Of a stretch of DNA of 64,000 bases, positions 43,768 to 54,825 are shown in pieces. The notes beneath the pieces were generated by a model. The model had not been told where the DNA came from, did no database searches, and saw only the letters and a list, made by a program, of their open reading frames with translations. The position numbers and the translations under genes are program-made. The DNA comes from Plasmodium relictum (Eukaryota; Apicomplexa; Aconoidasida; Haemosporida; Plasmodiidae). Positions within the stretch are counted from its first letter, which is position 1; each line of letters opens with the position of its first letter. The stretch spans positions 124,001 through 188,000 of the forward strand of contig NC_041682.1 in the NCBI RefSeq assembly GCF_900005765.1, written 5' to 3'.

Positions 43768-44745
43768 ATGGACAAAAATTCTCTAAAAAGAAGAAACAGA
43801 TTACTTAAAAAAAATGAATCAAGGATGAACATATTACTAGGGAAAACAGTAGATGATAATATTTCACAAAATAATAATAATAATAAATGTAGTAATTATC
43901 AAATTTATGAAAAACAATACTCAAATAATATGAGTGAAAATGAAAATGTAGAAAATGAAATTTTAAATTGTGTAAGCGAGAATAAAAAAATTATACATGA
44001 AAATACATCTTTTGAAAAAAATTACTTTGATAATATAATTGAAAATAATTCTAATATTTCTGATAACAACAAACATTTAAATACAATAAATTATGAAGAC
44101 AAAATAGAACAAAACAATATAAGCGAAAAAAAAGAAAAAAATGTTAAAGAGAATCATTTTAGAAGTAAAAACAAAATATCACAATCAGATGTTAACTCTA
44201 ATAATAATGAAAACATATTTAATATAATAAAAGACAGAAACATTAATTATAATTCATTAAAAGAAAGTTCTGAATTTAATATTAATAATATGAAAAAATT
44301 ACATTTTTTATTATTAATAATTCTTTCTATACTTTTTAGTTTTATAAAATTAAAATATAATAATATATTAACTAACAATATTTTCAATAATTCTGGAAAA
44401 CAATTTTTATATTTCATTATGTCAAATAATTTTTTTATTTATTTTTCATTTATTTATAATGTAATGTTTTTATTAATCGATATTTCATTATATCTCATAA
44501 AAAATTATATAAGTAGAAAGGATTTAATCGAAAACATCAAAAATATAAAAAGGAAATTAAATAATGAATCTGAATTTTTCTTTTTTATCATAAATAATTT
44601 GTCAGTAGTTATAATTTTTTTTACAAGTATTATAAAAACTTATGTAATTTCTATGTTTTTAGTTTATTTATTTGATGATATTTTTTATAATAATATATTT
44701 TATATTTCTTCAGTGAATCTGATTAAAAAGAAGTATAGTTTATAA
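43768..44745 (+). CDS. GET2/CAMLG-like ER membrane receptor (candidate), 325 aa
   Basis: The gene is a single exon. The N-terminus has a basic helix, SLKRRNRLLKKNESRMNILL, then G-K. This matches the cytosolic GET3-binding motif of GET2/CAMLG, a run of Arg/Lys followed by R-x-N-x-I-L/M-G. A loose Asn/Glu-rich linker runs to about residue 174. Three hydrophobic helices follow at about 177-195, 222-244 and 275-305, and the protein ends soon after in KKKYSL. A basic N-terminal motif, long linker and three C-terminal helices is the GET2/CAMLG architecture. That protein, with GET1/WRB, receives tail-anchored proteins from the ATPase GET3 at the ER and inserts them. A GET pathway has been described in P. 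falciparum. The linker and helices are too diverged to prove the match by eye; otherwise it is a Plasmodium-specific membrane protein. Confidence 0.6.
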   Translation: MDKNSLKRRNRLLKKNESRMNILLGKTVDDNISQNNNNNKCSNYQIYEKQYSNNMSENENVENEILNCVSENKKIIHENTSFEKNYFDNIIENNSNISDNNKHLNTINYEDKIEQNNISEKKEKNVKENHFRSKNKISQSDVNSNNNENIFNIIKDRNINYNSLKESSEFNINNMKKLHFLLLIILSILFSFIKLKYNNILTNNIFNNSGKQFLYFIMSNNFFIYFSFIYNVMFLLIDISLYLIKNYISRKDLIENIKNIKRKLNNESEFFFFIINNLSVVIIFFTSIIKTYVISMFLVYLFDDIFYNNIFYISSVNLIKKKYSL

Positions 44746-45144
44746 CTCGTTTGAAATATTTTTTTTTTTGAATGCATTTATATATGTTTTTTTTTCTTTA
44801 ATAAATAAAGAAATATTTTTGTAATAATTTAAAATAAAAAAAAATTTATAAGAATGTCATTTTATTTATTTTAAAAATATAATTTTTATGAATGTTAATC
44901 ATATTAAAAATGCTATTTTCTTTATATATAAATATATATCTTAAATTTAAATAAAAAATATTTTTTGCTGAATAATATAAAAATTATTATTTTATCATTT
45001 AATAAAATAAAAGTTAAATAGAATATTCGTATATTAAAATTAAAAAAAAAAAAAAAAGTTTAATAATTATATATGAAAAATTAACGGTATGCTTAAGTCA
45101 CAAGTACATAAAAAAAAATTAGATAAATTAATAAATATATATAA
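44746..45144. other. Convergent 3' spacer
   Basis: 399 bp of A+T-rich DNA between the stops of the GET2-like and CHERP-like genes. No gene seen. Confidence 0.6.
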
Positions 45145-47616
45145 TTATATTTCTTTATTCTTTAAATCATAAAATTTCTGAGCAATAGTTTCATGATATA
45201 CATACGCTTTGCTTCTCCTGTATTTTTCGAATACATCGTTGTCATTTGATTCTTTTACAACTGAAGAATAATAATCAAAAATGGAAGTATTATGATCTTT
45301 TTCATCATTCCAACTTTGTGCATTTTCAATAGCTATTTGACTAAAATTAACATTTTTACTTTTTTTATTTTTCTTCTGGTTATTACTATCTGATAAAAGT
45401 TCAATCATCGAGTTATCAAATAATTCAACAGAAGAAAACGTTGTATTAGTATCACTTGAATAATCATTCTGATCATATTTATCATTAGTTAAATTATTAC
45501 TGTTATTACATAATTTTGAATGATTATTGCTATTTTTATAATTTTTTTTTTTTTTGTCTAAATTTTTTAATTTTTTATAATTTTCATATGCATTAAATCC
45601 ATCTGAATCAGAAGCATCACTGCTTTCAATATCTTCATCATTTATAATTTGCTTCAATTCATCATAAAAATCATTTATTTTTTCATTTAATTTTTCTGAA
45701 GAATTTATAGATGGAGGAGTCTGATAGGTATAAGAAACATCTATAGGAGTATAAGGAATTAAAGGATTTTGTAATTTTTTTCCTTTTTTCGAAATATATT
45801 TTAATAGTGTAGCTAAAAAACCAACAGAAATATCCTCTGGATTTTTGTTTACATCGTTAGTTACCATTGAATTATTTAAGTAATTCATTTTATTTTCATC
45901 AATATCCTTTTTTCTAAATTTTTCATGTAAATTATAACCTTTCGAAAAATCATTAGAATTTGATGAAGGTAATGGAGGAGGTGGTGGTGGTGGTGGCATT
46001 TTTTGATTTTGATAATTTTGATTTTGAAAACCATGTGAATTTAAAAATTTATTTGAATTGCTATAACTATAATGTTCATTTTTACTTTTATCTAAATGAT
46101 TATTATGATGATGATTATTGTCATAATGAAATATATTTAATAACATTTTTGTTTCCTGAAAATTATTAATTGATAGCTCATTCCATTTATAAACCATTTG
46201 TAATAAAACATTTATTGAATTCTGATCTTTATAATATGCACATGTATATGCATCTTGAATTATTGAATTCATATATATTTTAAATTCAGCCAATGCCTTT
46301 TTTTTATTATTTAGCATAAAATTTCTTAACAACTCATGATAAGAAAAAACCAAATTTAATTTATTTTTAAAATTTACACATTTTAATATTTTATTATAAA
46401 AATGTAAAGATATAACTTTACTATTGTTAAGATAATCACATTTATTTAATATCCATTCATTTGCTTTGTTAATGCTATCTTTTTTAGGTTCTTCACAATA
46501 TGTTAATAATTCTTCTAAAAAAAATTTCTCTTCCTCATTTAATTCATGTGAAATATTACAATTTACTAGTTCTTCATTATTTTTGTATTCTTTGGTGTTT
46601 TTATTATGAGTTTTTGAATCCTTATTTATAATATTATCGTCATTAAAATTATTATGATTATCGTTGTTACATGTATTATTCTTTTTGTTCATAATTTCTT
46701 CAGATTGATCCTTTTCATATGTACAAAAATTTGTTCTAATTAGATAATTCTCATTTTTATCATAACAAGAAATAGGATCCTTGTTTTTTTCATTAAAATT
46801 TGTATTTTTATAATTTATATTACTATTTTTGTAATCACTATTAATGATACTTACTTCTCCTATATCATCGAAATTTTTATTTTGTTTATTACTCTTATAA
46901 TTGTAACAATAATTAATGCAATTTTCATTGCTATTAATATTTTGATTGTAGTTAAAATTCTTTTCAACATAATCATCATTATAAGTCATTTTATTATTAT
47001 AGTTTTCATTATTATAATTGTTATTTTGATCATAATTGTGACGACTATAATTAGTATCATAATTATTATTGTTATTATTATTATTATTATTATTATAAAT
47101 ATTACTATAAGAAGTATAATTCATGTTCTTATTGTTACTATAATTATTACTATTTTCATAATTATAGGAACCTCTATAATTAATGTCATTTGCATTGCTA
47201 TTTAAATCATTATTTTTTGATATATTTTTAGAATGACTCTTCATAATAATGTTATCATTTTCATCGTTATAATTATTATGATATTTATAATAATCATCAT
47301 TATTTTTATATTTCTTGTATTTATTATTATCATCGTTATTACTTAGATAATTGTAATTCATATTATTTTTATTTGAAGGAGAATTATTAAAACTCTTGCA
47401 GTAATCATTAGGATTATAATTATTTCTGTTAATAGAATTATACTTCATAATACTGTAATCATTGTTTTGATTTTTATTGCTATAATTATTTGTCTTCTTT
47501 ATATTTTTATCATTTTCTTCACTATACTCTTTACTTTGCTTATATGTTTTATAATTTAATTTATCCTCATTATGTTTATTTTTGTATAAATTGTAAGAAC
47601 GCCCCTTGTCATCCAT
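45145..47616 (-). CDS. CHERP-like splicing-associated protein with CID domain, 823 aa
   Basis: The gene is a single exon from ATG 47616. The first 360 residues are Asn/Tyr/Lys-rich low complexity. A helical block at about 362-492 (EEEKFFLEELLTYCEEPK, then WILNKCDYLNNSKVISLHFY and LVFSYHELLRNFML) has the look of a CID/RPR domain, which binds RNA polymerase II tails. A run of eight prolines follows near 545. Residues 595-655 contain VGFLATLLKYISKKGKK, YTPIDVSYTYQTPPSINSSE and a final F-Y, like the P-Y-x-P-L/I-D ... P-P-x-x-x-S-E-x-L ... F-Y block of CHERP. The C-terminus FEKYRRSKAYVYHETIAQKF resembles the Y-R-R-N-K-S-Y motif that ends CHERP. Human CHERP works with U2 snRNP and SR140 in splice-site choice. 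The SURP and G-patch motifs of the animal protein are not visible here. Confidence 0.7.
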   Translation of the reverse strand: MDDKGRSYNLYKNKHNEDKLNYKTYKQSKEYSEENDKNIKKTNNYSNKNQNNDYSIMKYNSINRNNYNPNDYCKSFNNSPSNKNNMNYNYLSNNDDNNKYKKYKNNDDYYKYHNNYNDENDNIIMKSHSKNISKNNDLNSNANDINYRGSYNYENSNNYSNNKNMNYTSYSNIYNNNNNNNNNNNYDTNYSRHNYDQNNNYNNENYNNKMTYNDDYVEKNFNYNQNINSNENCINYCYNYKSNKQNKNFDDIGEVSIINSDYKNSNINYKNTNFNEKNKDPISCYDKNENYLIRTNFCTYEKDQSEEIMNKKNNTCNNDNHNNFNDDNIINKDSKTHNKNTKEYKNNEELVNCNISHELNEEEKFFLEELLTYCEEPKKDSINKANEWILNKCDYLNNSKVISLHFYNKILKCVNFKNKLNLVFSYHELLRNFMLNNKKKALAEFKIYMNSIIQDAYTCAYYKDQNSINVLLQMVYKWNELSINNFQETKMLLNIFHYDNNHHHNNHLDKSKNEHYSYSNSNKFLNSHGFQNQNYQNQKMPPPPPPPPLPSSNSNDFSKGYNLHEKFRKKDIDENKMNYLNNSMVTNDVNKNPEDISVGFLATLLKYISKKGKKLQNPLIPYTPIDVSYTYQTPPSINSSEKLNEKINDFYDELKQIINDEDIESSDASDSDGFNAYENYKKLKNLDKKKKNYKNSNNHSKLCNNSNNLTNDKYDQNDYSSDTNTTFSSVELFDNSMIELLSDSNNQKKNKKSKNVNFSQIAIENAQSWNDEKDHNTSIFDYYSSVVKESNDNDVFEKYRRSKAYVYHETIAQKFYDLKNKEI

Positions 47617-49723
47617 TTCTATTTATAATTTTATTATTTAAAAAATTTTATAATTTTTCTTCTTTTATTTATTTTTTATTAAATTTAATAAAATTAGTAA
47701 TCCTTTTTTTTTTAATTATTTTTTATTATTTAATTTAATTTTTTTTTTTTTTTTTTTTTTGTTTCATTTTATATAAATATCAAATATATATTATTACTTT
47801 TTATATAATCTTTAAATATAGTATTTATTAAAATTATTTTTAAAATGCTATTACTTCTTTTGAATATATTATTTATATCTTTATAAAGTATATTTTATAA
47901 AATATTTTTGATAGCAATATATATACCTTTGAACTTGTTAAATGTATTATTCACTTTGTTAATTTTAATTCATTATATTTATTCATCGTTAAAAAATTTA
48001 AGAAAAATATACACTATTTCAATAAAAAATTGTGTAATTTTAAAACCCAGTTATATATTTATTATATAATGGAAATCATTTTTTTTTTTTCTATACTTTT
48101 TAAAAAAATAATAAAAGGTATCTAGTAACTTATAAATACAAATTTTAAGTTTTCTTTGAAGTTCAAAAAAAAAGACCTTTTTATTACCAAATTAAAAAAA
48201 GATAAATATGTTTTTCAATAAAAAATGTAAATTTGCATTTTTGTATAACGTTAAAAGATATAAAAATAATAAAGTTATGAATAATTAACCAAATCTTTGA
48301 GATTTTTTTATTATTATACATTAAAAAAAATAATAATAAAATAAAATAAAATGAAATTATTGTATAGTGAGTTTTTTTTTTTTTTTTTTTGAACTCGAAA
48401 TTTTATATTTATTTATAAGTATGTAAAAAAAAAAATTGGGAAAGAACATTAATAAAGGTTATAATAATTTTGATTATAAATTAAATATACTTTTCAACTA
48501 TTCTTAATTTTTAAAAATTCTGTATAATTAAATTCTTTTTGTTTTTATTTTTATCTTTTATAATTATTTAATACATTTTATTGAAATATGAGGCTTACAT
48601 TTATATAATTATTTAACGTATTTTAATTTTAACTTTATATTTTTAATGATATTTAATTTTAATGTATTTTAATTTTTGTGAATTGTAAAAATGTATAGTT
48701 TATAAAGTTATATAAATATTTCTTCTTTAAAAATTGTCAATACTTTATATATTTATTTATTTATTTTTTTTTTTATAATGATTCATAAAATTTTCAATTA
48801 AATAGTAAATATGTATATATCATTGTTTTATTTTCATTTTCTTTAATTCCCATATTGTGTGTAAATGAAAAATAATGAAGAAATAAAAATTTCATTTTAA
48901 TTTAAAAAATATTTGAAACATAATGTTTATTTAAAAAAAAAAAAAAAAAAATACACTAAATACAAGTTATTACAACAAAGAATAAAAAATTAAGAAATTT
49001 TTCTTTTTTTTAAGCTTATTCTTAACAGAAATTATTAGCCTATATAATTGTAACATTAATACATACGAATTAAATTTTTTTTTTATTCTTATATTACTGT
49101 TTAATATTACATTTAGATATTAATATTAAAGAAAATAAACTTAAAATTAGAAAAAAAAAATATAAAACTTTCATAAATTTTTGTTACAGAACTATTTTTT
49201 TGTTAATATTTTTTAAAGGTTTTATTTTTGTAATTTATAAAAAAGAAAAAAGAATATATTAAATAATCCTCATTAAATATTAAAAAACCTATAATTTTTT
49301 TAAAAAATTAAAATACAATATTATTATTTTTATTTTATTTTATTTTTTTTGTTATTTGTAGCTCAATGAAAAATATAGATCTTTATTAAAGGATTAATTA
49401 ATATATATTTTATTATTTACTTAACTTGTATTTTTTATTTTATTATTTTCCTTACTTATATATTTTTTTATTTTATATTTTTTTCTCTTATTTATCCTAT
49501 ATTACAATTTTATTGTGATGATCAATTCATGTGCAACTTATTTTATACATTTATTTTATAATATATTTTTATCTTCTTTAAATATATATATATATATATA
49601 TTATTAAGCACTAATACAATTTTTTTCCTTTTTTTTTGTTTTTATCTTTATATATATATATATGAAATTGCATATTATTTTTTAATCAAATTGTTTTTGT
49701 TAAAAAAGGAAAAAGCACTTAAA
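47617..49723. promoter_or_regulatory. Divergent region between CHERP-like and Asn-rich WD-like genes
   Basis: 2.1 kb of A+T-rich DNA between outward-reading genes. It has T-rich stretches near each start, poly(T) at 47741-47760 and 48370-48390, and an (AT)n tract at 49583-49600. I searched both strands for short exons and found none that could be supported. Confidence 0.45.
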
Positions 49724-52700
49724 ATGGAAGAGGATAATGATTTTGAGGTGGAAAATATATCAAACATAGATGAATTAGGCATACTAAAAATTTCTGAAAA
49801 TTTGAATAAAAATGAATATAATGAATTGACTGATACAAAGAGTTATATTAATGATAACTCGAAAAGAAATATAAATGATAAAAATAATAATATAACAAAA
49901 TATAAAAATAGTAATGACTATGATGAATCAGAAGATAATGTAGATAATTGTTCAAGTTCATATGTTAAAAAGAGTAAGACAAATTCAAAAAATGTTAATA
50001 ATTTAAAATATATTAATAATAATTCAAATATAGATTCAAATGTTAATGAAAATAAAAGTACTAAATTAAATAATGATATAAATTTAAACAGTGTTAATAA
50101 AAATAAAGCTAATTACGAAAAATGTATTAACGATATAGTAAATAATAATAAAAATAAGGTTAATACTAACATTTACAATAACAAAAGCGATAACAATATT
50201 ATTTGCAATAATAGCCTTGATGGTAATACAAATAATAATAATAACAATAATAATAGTATTTACTCTAATGATAGTAATAATAATATAAATGATAGTGATA
50301 TAAATATTAATAATAATTTTGATAAAAATATCAACGAAAATAACAAAAATGTTAATTATACAAATAACGGAAATGATCATATTAATGATAAGAATTTAAA
50401 TAATATTAATAATAATTCTAATAGAGATACTAATGAAAATAACGAAACTTCTAACAGCATATATAACAATATTGATAATGTTAATAATAGTAATAATAAT
50501 ATCAATGATAGTAAAATAAGTAAAAATAGTAACAATATATATAATAATAATAAGAATAGTAATATAAATGATAATAATAATAATAATAGCAATATAATTG
50601 ATAACAATATAAATATTAAAAATAATAAAATTAATAATAATGAAATTATTAACAATATAAATAATGGTAGTGATAATATGAATGATAATGATATACATAA
50701 TAATAATAATAACATCAACGATGATAACAATAACATTGATAATAATCCAAAAGATGATAAAAGTAATAGTAATATTAATGTTGGCAATAATGAAAACGAT
50801 AATGAAAGTAATATTAATGATTTTAATAATAGTGATAATAATAATAATAATAATGAAAATAATAAATTAAATGATTATAGCCTGAATAAAAAAGATGAAT
50901 CAAATTATATAGAAAACAGTAGTTTTAAATCATATAGTGCAAAAGATTTAAATTCAGTAGAAATAAAAACTAAAAAAGATAAAACATCTTTAAGTAATTT
51001 TTCAAGTTCTATATCTAGATCAGATAGTACGAATAGCAATTTAATAAAAATAAGTCAGAAAAATGAAGAATGGGAACAAAAAAAGAAATGGAATTTTTCA
51101 TTTTTATTTAAAAATATAAAATCAATAGTTGTAAAAAATTATATTTTTGTAGCTAAAAAATGTGGAATGCCTAATCAGCCAAATAAACCAGGTCCCGTTT
51201 TAGCTATAAGTATAGAAAAAGGAAATAAAAATGAATTAAATAATATAATAGTTCAAACACCTTGTGCATATGAAAAATATTCATTAAAAGGAAAGTTGAT
51301 TCAGCATAAAAGCTTATATCCTTGTACAATTACTTGCATGATAAATGGTAGTATAGGTGGGATAGGGAAAGTGGTTATCTTAGGAACACAAAATGGCTAT
51401 GTATTAATTTATAAAATTGACAAATTTGAATGTATATTAAAATTAAATACAAAAGAATGCTTAAAAAGATATTTTAGTAATTCTCCAAATAATATGAAAA
51501 CTATGAATTATATTGGCATAAAAGACAAATTAATGAATTATTATAATAATGAAGAAAATAATAATATGATGAATTTTTCAAAATTAAGTGATTCTGATAA
51601 TGATTTATCATATCAAATTTCAGGTATCTCAGTTAAATCAACTTTTGCTAATTTTATACATTGGATAATCGCAGGTAATATGAGAGGCTACATTTTTGTA
51701 TGGGAAGTTCCAAGTGGAAACATAATAAAAATCCTTATCCATCCACTTTATTTTTTTAACAATTTAAAAAAAAAAAATAAAAATAAGTCAAGCAATGATT
51801 ACTCTTCCAGTTCTAGTGAAAATTTCAGTTACAAAAAAAAAAAAATTCGAAAAAGAAATATAAAAACAAAGAAGAATAATAATCAAAAACATTTAAATAA
51901 AAATGTGCAAAACGATAAAATAAAAACACAACGAACGAAACAAAATGATAAACACTTGAAAAAATTATATGTTAACAGTAAAGAGAAAAAAGAAAATAGT
52001 TATTCAAAAAAAAAAATGAATTCTTCAAGTGATACTAGTTACCATAGCAATACTGTATCAAAAAATAATTCTAAATTCTACAAGAAATTCAAAGAAAAAA
52101 ATAGTAAGATAATTTGTGAAGGAAATGAAAAAGGAAATTTCCAAAAAGTTTCTCCAAAAAAAGTAGAAAGAATAAAAACAAAAGAAAAAAATGAAAAAAG
52201 TATGGTAATTGATAATTATCAGGATAAACAAAATGATAGAGAAAAATGCGAAAACAATTTGAATTATGAAGATGAGAAAGAAAATGAAAAAGAGGATGAA
52301 AAAGAATCAAAAGAAAAAAATAGTGATGAAAATGAGAGTGATGAAGAAAATGATAGTAATAAAGAAAATGATAGTGATGAAGAATATGACAGTGATGAAG
52401 AATATGACAGTGATGAAGAATATGACAGTGATGAAGAATATGACAGTGATGAAGAAAATGATAGTGATGATGAAATTGATAGTGAATATGATGAAAATGA
52501 TATAGAAAATGATCATGATGATAATGAATATCGTAGAAGAGATAATTCTAGTAGTAATTATTTAAGCTATTGTGATAACCTAAACTCCATTGATAGAAAT
52601 AATAAAAGAATAAAATCAAAAAAAAAAAATCCCTGCCATGAGAAAAATATTTCAAATAAATGTTACGTATCAGCTATACTAGCTGTCACACATAAATATG

Positions 52701-53227
52701 AATTATGGGTAGCATTTGGTAATGGCTATATAGCTGTTTATGATTTGTATGATTTTCAGTTACTTCTTTATACATGTATTTCAAAAAGTCCAATAATGGA
52801 TCTAAAATATTCAAAAATATTAGAAGATGTTTTGCTATTAATCGGTAATAACTATTTATCTGTATGGGATACCAAAACTTTAAGGCAAACTAAAAAAATA
52901 CCGACTAATCAAATTACTAAAAACTCTTCATTATCTACTATTTATTTATTAGAACCACCTAATTCGTGGAAATATAAAAAGGTAGTTCTTATTGCTGGGT
53001 GTAATAATGGATCGTTGTGTGTAACTAACATAACAAAAAAAATGGATGGTGATTTAATTTTTTCATATGTTAAAACTTATGATAAATATTTTGAACCTTT
53101 TGTACCAATCAGTTATATATATATTGAGCCTAGTATTAATGCTGCTTTTGTTGGAGATGCTAGTGGTGTTGTTTTTACTTTACCAAAAATCCTAAATACT
53201 TTAAAGCATGATGATAATTCTAAATAA
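49724..53227 (+). CDS. Asn-rich protein with WD-like propeller, 1167 aa, function unknown
   Basis: The start chosen is ATG 49724 (MEEDNDFEVENIS); the frame is open to 49691 but with no earlier ATG. Residues 1-450 are almost entirely Asn, Asp, Ser, Lys and Ile. From about 465 the chain is ordered and blade-like: VVILGTQNGYVLIYKI, then IIAGNMRGYIFVWEV with the W-D-like ending. Lys-rich and acidic repeats separate this from a second ordered part at about 985-1167 with LWVAFGNGYIAVYDLY, LLIGNNYLSVWDTKT and VLIAGCNNGSLCV. Together they suggest a single beta-propeller interrupted by about 270 residues of low complexity. The acidic insert holds four identical 18-bp copies encoding D-S-D-E-E-Y. I do not recognise an orthologous family. 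Likely a scaffold; no catalytic motif. Confidence 0.7.
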   Translation: MEEDNDFEVENISNIDELGILKISENLNKNEYNELTDTKSYINDNSKRNINDKNNNITKYKNSNDYDESEDNVDNCSSSYVKKSKTNSKNVNNLKYINNNSNIDSNVNENKSTKLNNDINLNSVNKNKANYEKCINDIVNNNKNKVNTNIYNNKSDNNIICNNSLDGNTNNNNNNNNSIYSNDSNNNINDSDININNNFDKNINENNKNVNYTNNGNDHINDKNLNNINNNSNRDTNENNETSNSIYNNIDNVNNSNNNINDSKISKNSNNIYNNNKNSNINDNNNNNSNIIDNNINIKNNKINNNEIINNINNGSDNMNDNDIHNNNNNINDDNNNIDNNPKDDKSNSNINVGNNENDNESNINDFNNSDNNNNNNENNKLNDYSLNKKDESNYIENSSFKSYSAKDLNSVEIKTKKDKTSLSNFSSSISRSDSTNSNLIKISQKNEEWEQKKKWNFSFLFKNIKSIVVKNYIFVAKKCGMPNQPNKPGPVLAISIEKGNKNELNNIIVQTPCAYEKYSLKGKLIQHKSLYPCTITCMINGSIGGIGKVVILGTQNGYVLIYKIDKFECILKLNTKECLKRYFSNSPNNMKTMNYIGIKDKLMNYYNNEENNNMMNFSKLSDSDNDLSYQISGISVKSTFANFIHWIIAGNMRGYIFVWEVPSGNIIKILIHPLYFFNNLKKKNKNKSSNDYSSSSSENFSYKKKKIRKRNIKTKKNNNQKHLNKNVQNDKIKTQRTKQNDKHLKKLYVNSKEKKENSYSKKKMNSSSDTSYHSNTVSKNNSKFYKKFKEKNSKIICEGNEKGNFQKVSPKKVERIKTKEKNEKSMVIDNYQDKQNDREKCENNLNYEDEKENEKEDEKESKEKNSDENESDEENDSNKENDSDEEYDSDEEYDSDEEYDSDEEYDSDEENDSDDEIDSEYDENDIENDHDDNEYRRRDNSSSNYLSYCDNLNSIDRNNKRIKSKKKNPCHEKNISNKCYVSAILAVTHKYELWVAFGNGYIAVYDLYDFQLLLYTCISKSPIMDLKYSKILEDVLLLIGNNYLSVWDTKTLRQTKKIPTNQITKNSSLSTIYLLEPPNSWKYKKVVLIAGCNNGSLCVTNITKKMDGDLIFSYVKTYDKYFEPFVPISYIYIEPSINAAFVGDASGVVFTLPKILNTLKHDDNSK
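52385..52456 (+). repeat. 18-bp in-frame tandem repeat, four copies
   Basis: The unit tatgacagtgatgaagaa occurs four times without a mismatch at 52385, 52403, 52421 and 52439. Diverged copies flank it (S-D-E-E-N, S-N-K-E-N). It encodes Y-D-S-D-E-E in the acidic insert of the WD-like protein. Exact identity at DNA level points to recent slippage or unequal exchange. Confidence 0.95.
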
Positions 53228-54114
53228 TCTTATTTTATTTTACTTTTTTTATTATAAATCCTTATTAAAAGATTATACAATTAAACCTTAATTCAAATAT
53301 AATTGATTTGTATCATTTTAATATATTAATTTATATTAGAGCTAATTATAGAATACGTAGTTTTAAAGGCAAAAACGTTTTTAAAATAAAACAAATTTGC
53401 AAAATATTATAAATTTATTATTATATTACATATATATATAGATTTTTTTTTTTTTATGTTTTTCAGTGCAACATAAAAGTTTGTAGAATATAAGATTCCA
53501 AAAAATTTTTTTAATATATTATTTTTTTATTTTTAATATATACTTTTTTTTTTTTTTATGCTATTATTAGGCTTTTAATACATATGTTATATCCCTTAAA
53601 ATTAATTATATTCCTCAAGATACATGCCAAATTTATACAATATTGAATAGTATCTTTTCTGCAGTTTACAAGAACAAAGAATTCTTATTATAAATGCATT
53701 TATTTTTAAGATATTACTTCATAATTTTATACTTTTGATAATAATAAATAAGAAAAAAACTTATATTCATACTGTATGTATGATCAAAATTAATTTTAAA
53801 AAGAGAAAAAAACAAAAAAAATGAACATAAAAATTATTCACCAGAATAAATAGGAGTTTTTTTCTTCAAGTTTTATAATAATAATATACATACTTTAAAA
53901 ACCTTTCACATAATTAAACATTTTCGTAAATAAAAGTACACATATATAACAAATGAATGATTTATAAGAATTAAAAATAAAACATTTTTTTCTTTTTCTT
54001 TTTATTTCATTTTATTTTAATCATTCCTTCCATTAAAAACAAATTTATGCATAATTTATTAATTAAAAAATAAATGTACACACATATATATATATGAAGA
54101 AATATTAAATCATT
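53228..54114. other. Convergent 3' spacer, no gene seen
   Basis: 887 bp of A+T-rich DNA between the stops of the WD-like gene and the coiled-coil gene. No open frame, RNA gene or repeat of note. Confidence 0.6.
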
Positions 54115-54825
54115 TTATGAATTCATTTTAATTAAATCCATAACCATTTTTGTTTCAAAATCATTATAATTTTTATAGCTACTTATTTCATTCATTAAAT
54201 TGCTTTCATATTTTTTAAGATAATTAATGTTGTAATTTTTATTATTTTCTTGTTTCATAACCAATAATAATTTTTTTAGTTGATTTTGTCTTCTTTTTCT
54301 TTCGTTAAGAGCCTGTATCCTTTCTTGGGTAAGATCTTTCAAATAATCATCTTTTTTATTTAACCATTCATTAAATTTGTTTTCTACGTCATTCTTGACG
54401 TACATTTTTTTCTCTAATTCCTCTTCCATTTTACTGACTTCTTCTTCTAATGTATCATGTTCAAATTTATAAATTCTTGTTTTGTCTTTTAATGATTTTA
54501 ATTTTGTTTCCAATTTGATCCTTGTCTCTTCTTTAAATTGTTTTTCACTTCTTTTCATACTTAACTTTTTAATGTTATTACAAATATGCCACTGTAATAA
54601 ATCTTTCTTTTGTTGTAATAAATTTAGTTCTTTTTTTAAAAAATCATATTGTTCTTCTGCTTGCTTTAATAAATTTTTCAATTCACTATAATTTTCAATT
54701 AAACTGTAATTATTCCTAAAGTCTATTTGGTCATATTTTGATTTCGGTTCAGTTTTTATTCCATTGGAATATAGTTTCCCTTTAGAATCAAGATAACGTA
54801 ATTTTTTTATACTTTTTTTTTTCAT
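54115..54825 (-). CDS. Coiled-coil protein, 236 aa, function unknown
   Basis: The start is ATG 54825 (MKKKSIKKLRYLDSKGKLYS); the frame is open a little further upstream, but without an ATG. A basic N-terminus is followed from about residue 45 to 215 by an almost continuous coiled coil with Leu/Ile heptads (ELKNLLKQAEEQYDFLKKE, LEEEVSKMEEELEKKM, LTQERIQALNERKRRQNQL). There is no membrane segment, signal or catalytic motif. Unlike most neighbours it has no long Asn tract, so it is compact for this genome. Small proteins like this are often structural parts of the cytoskeleton, axoneme or kinetochore, but nothing here selects among these. Confidence 0.75.
   Translation of the reverse strand: MKKKSIKKLRYLDSKGKLYSNGIKTEPKSKYDQIDFRNNYSLIENYSELKNLLKQAEEQYDFLKKELNLLQQKKDLLQWHICNNIKKLSMKRSEKQFKEETRIKLETKLKSLKDKTRIYKFEHDTLEEEVSKMEEELEKKMYVKNDVENKFNEWLNKKDDYLKDLTQERIQALNERKRRQNQLKKLLLVMKQENNKNYNINYLKKYESNLMNEISSYKNYNDFETKMVMDLIKMNS

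Noticed and set aside
50084-50787. Three overlapping minus-strand frames rich in Ile and Leu
   Set aside because: They are the reverse complement of the Asn-codon repeats of the WD-like gene; no start context, splice sites or independent pattern.
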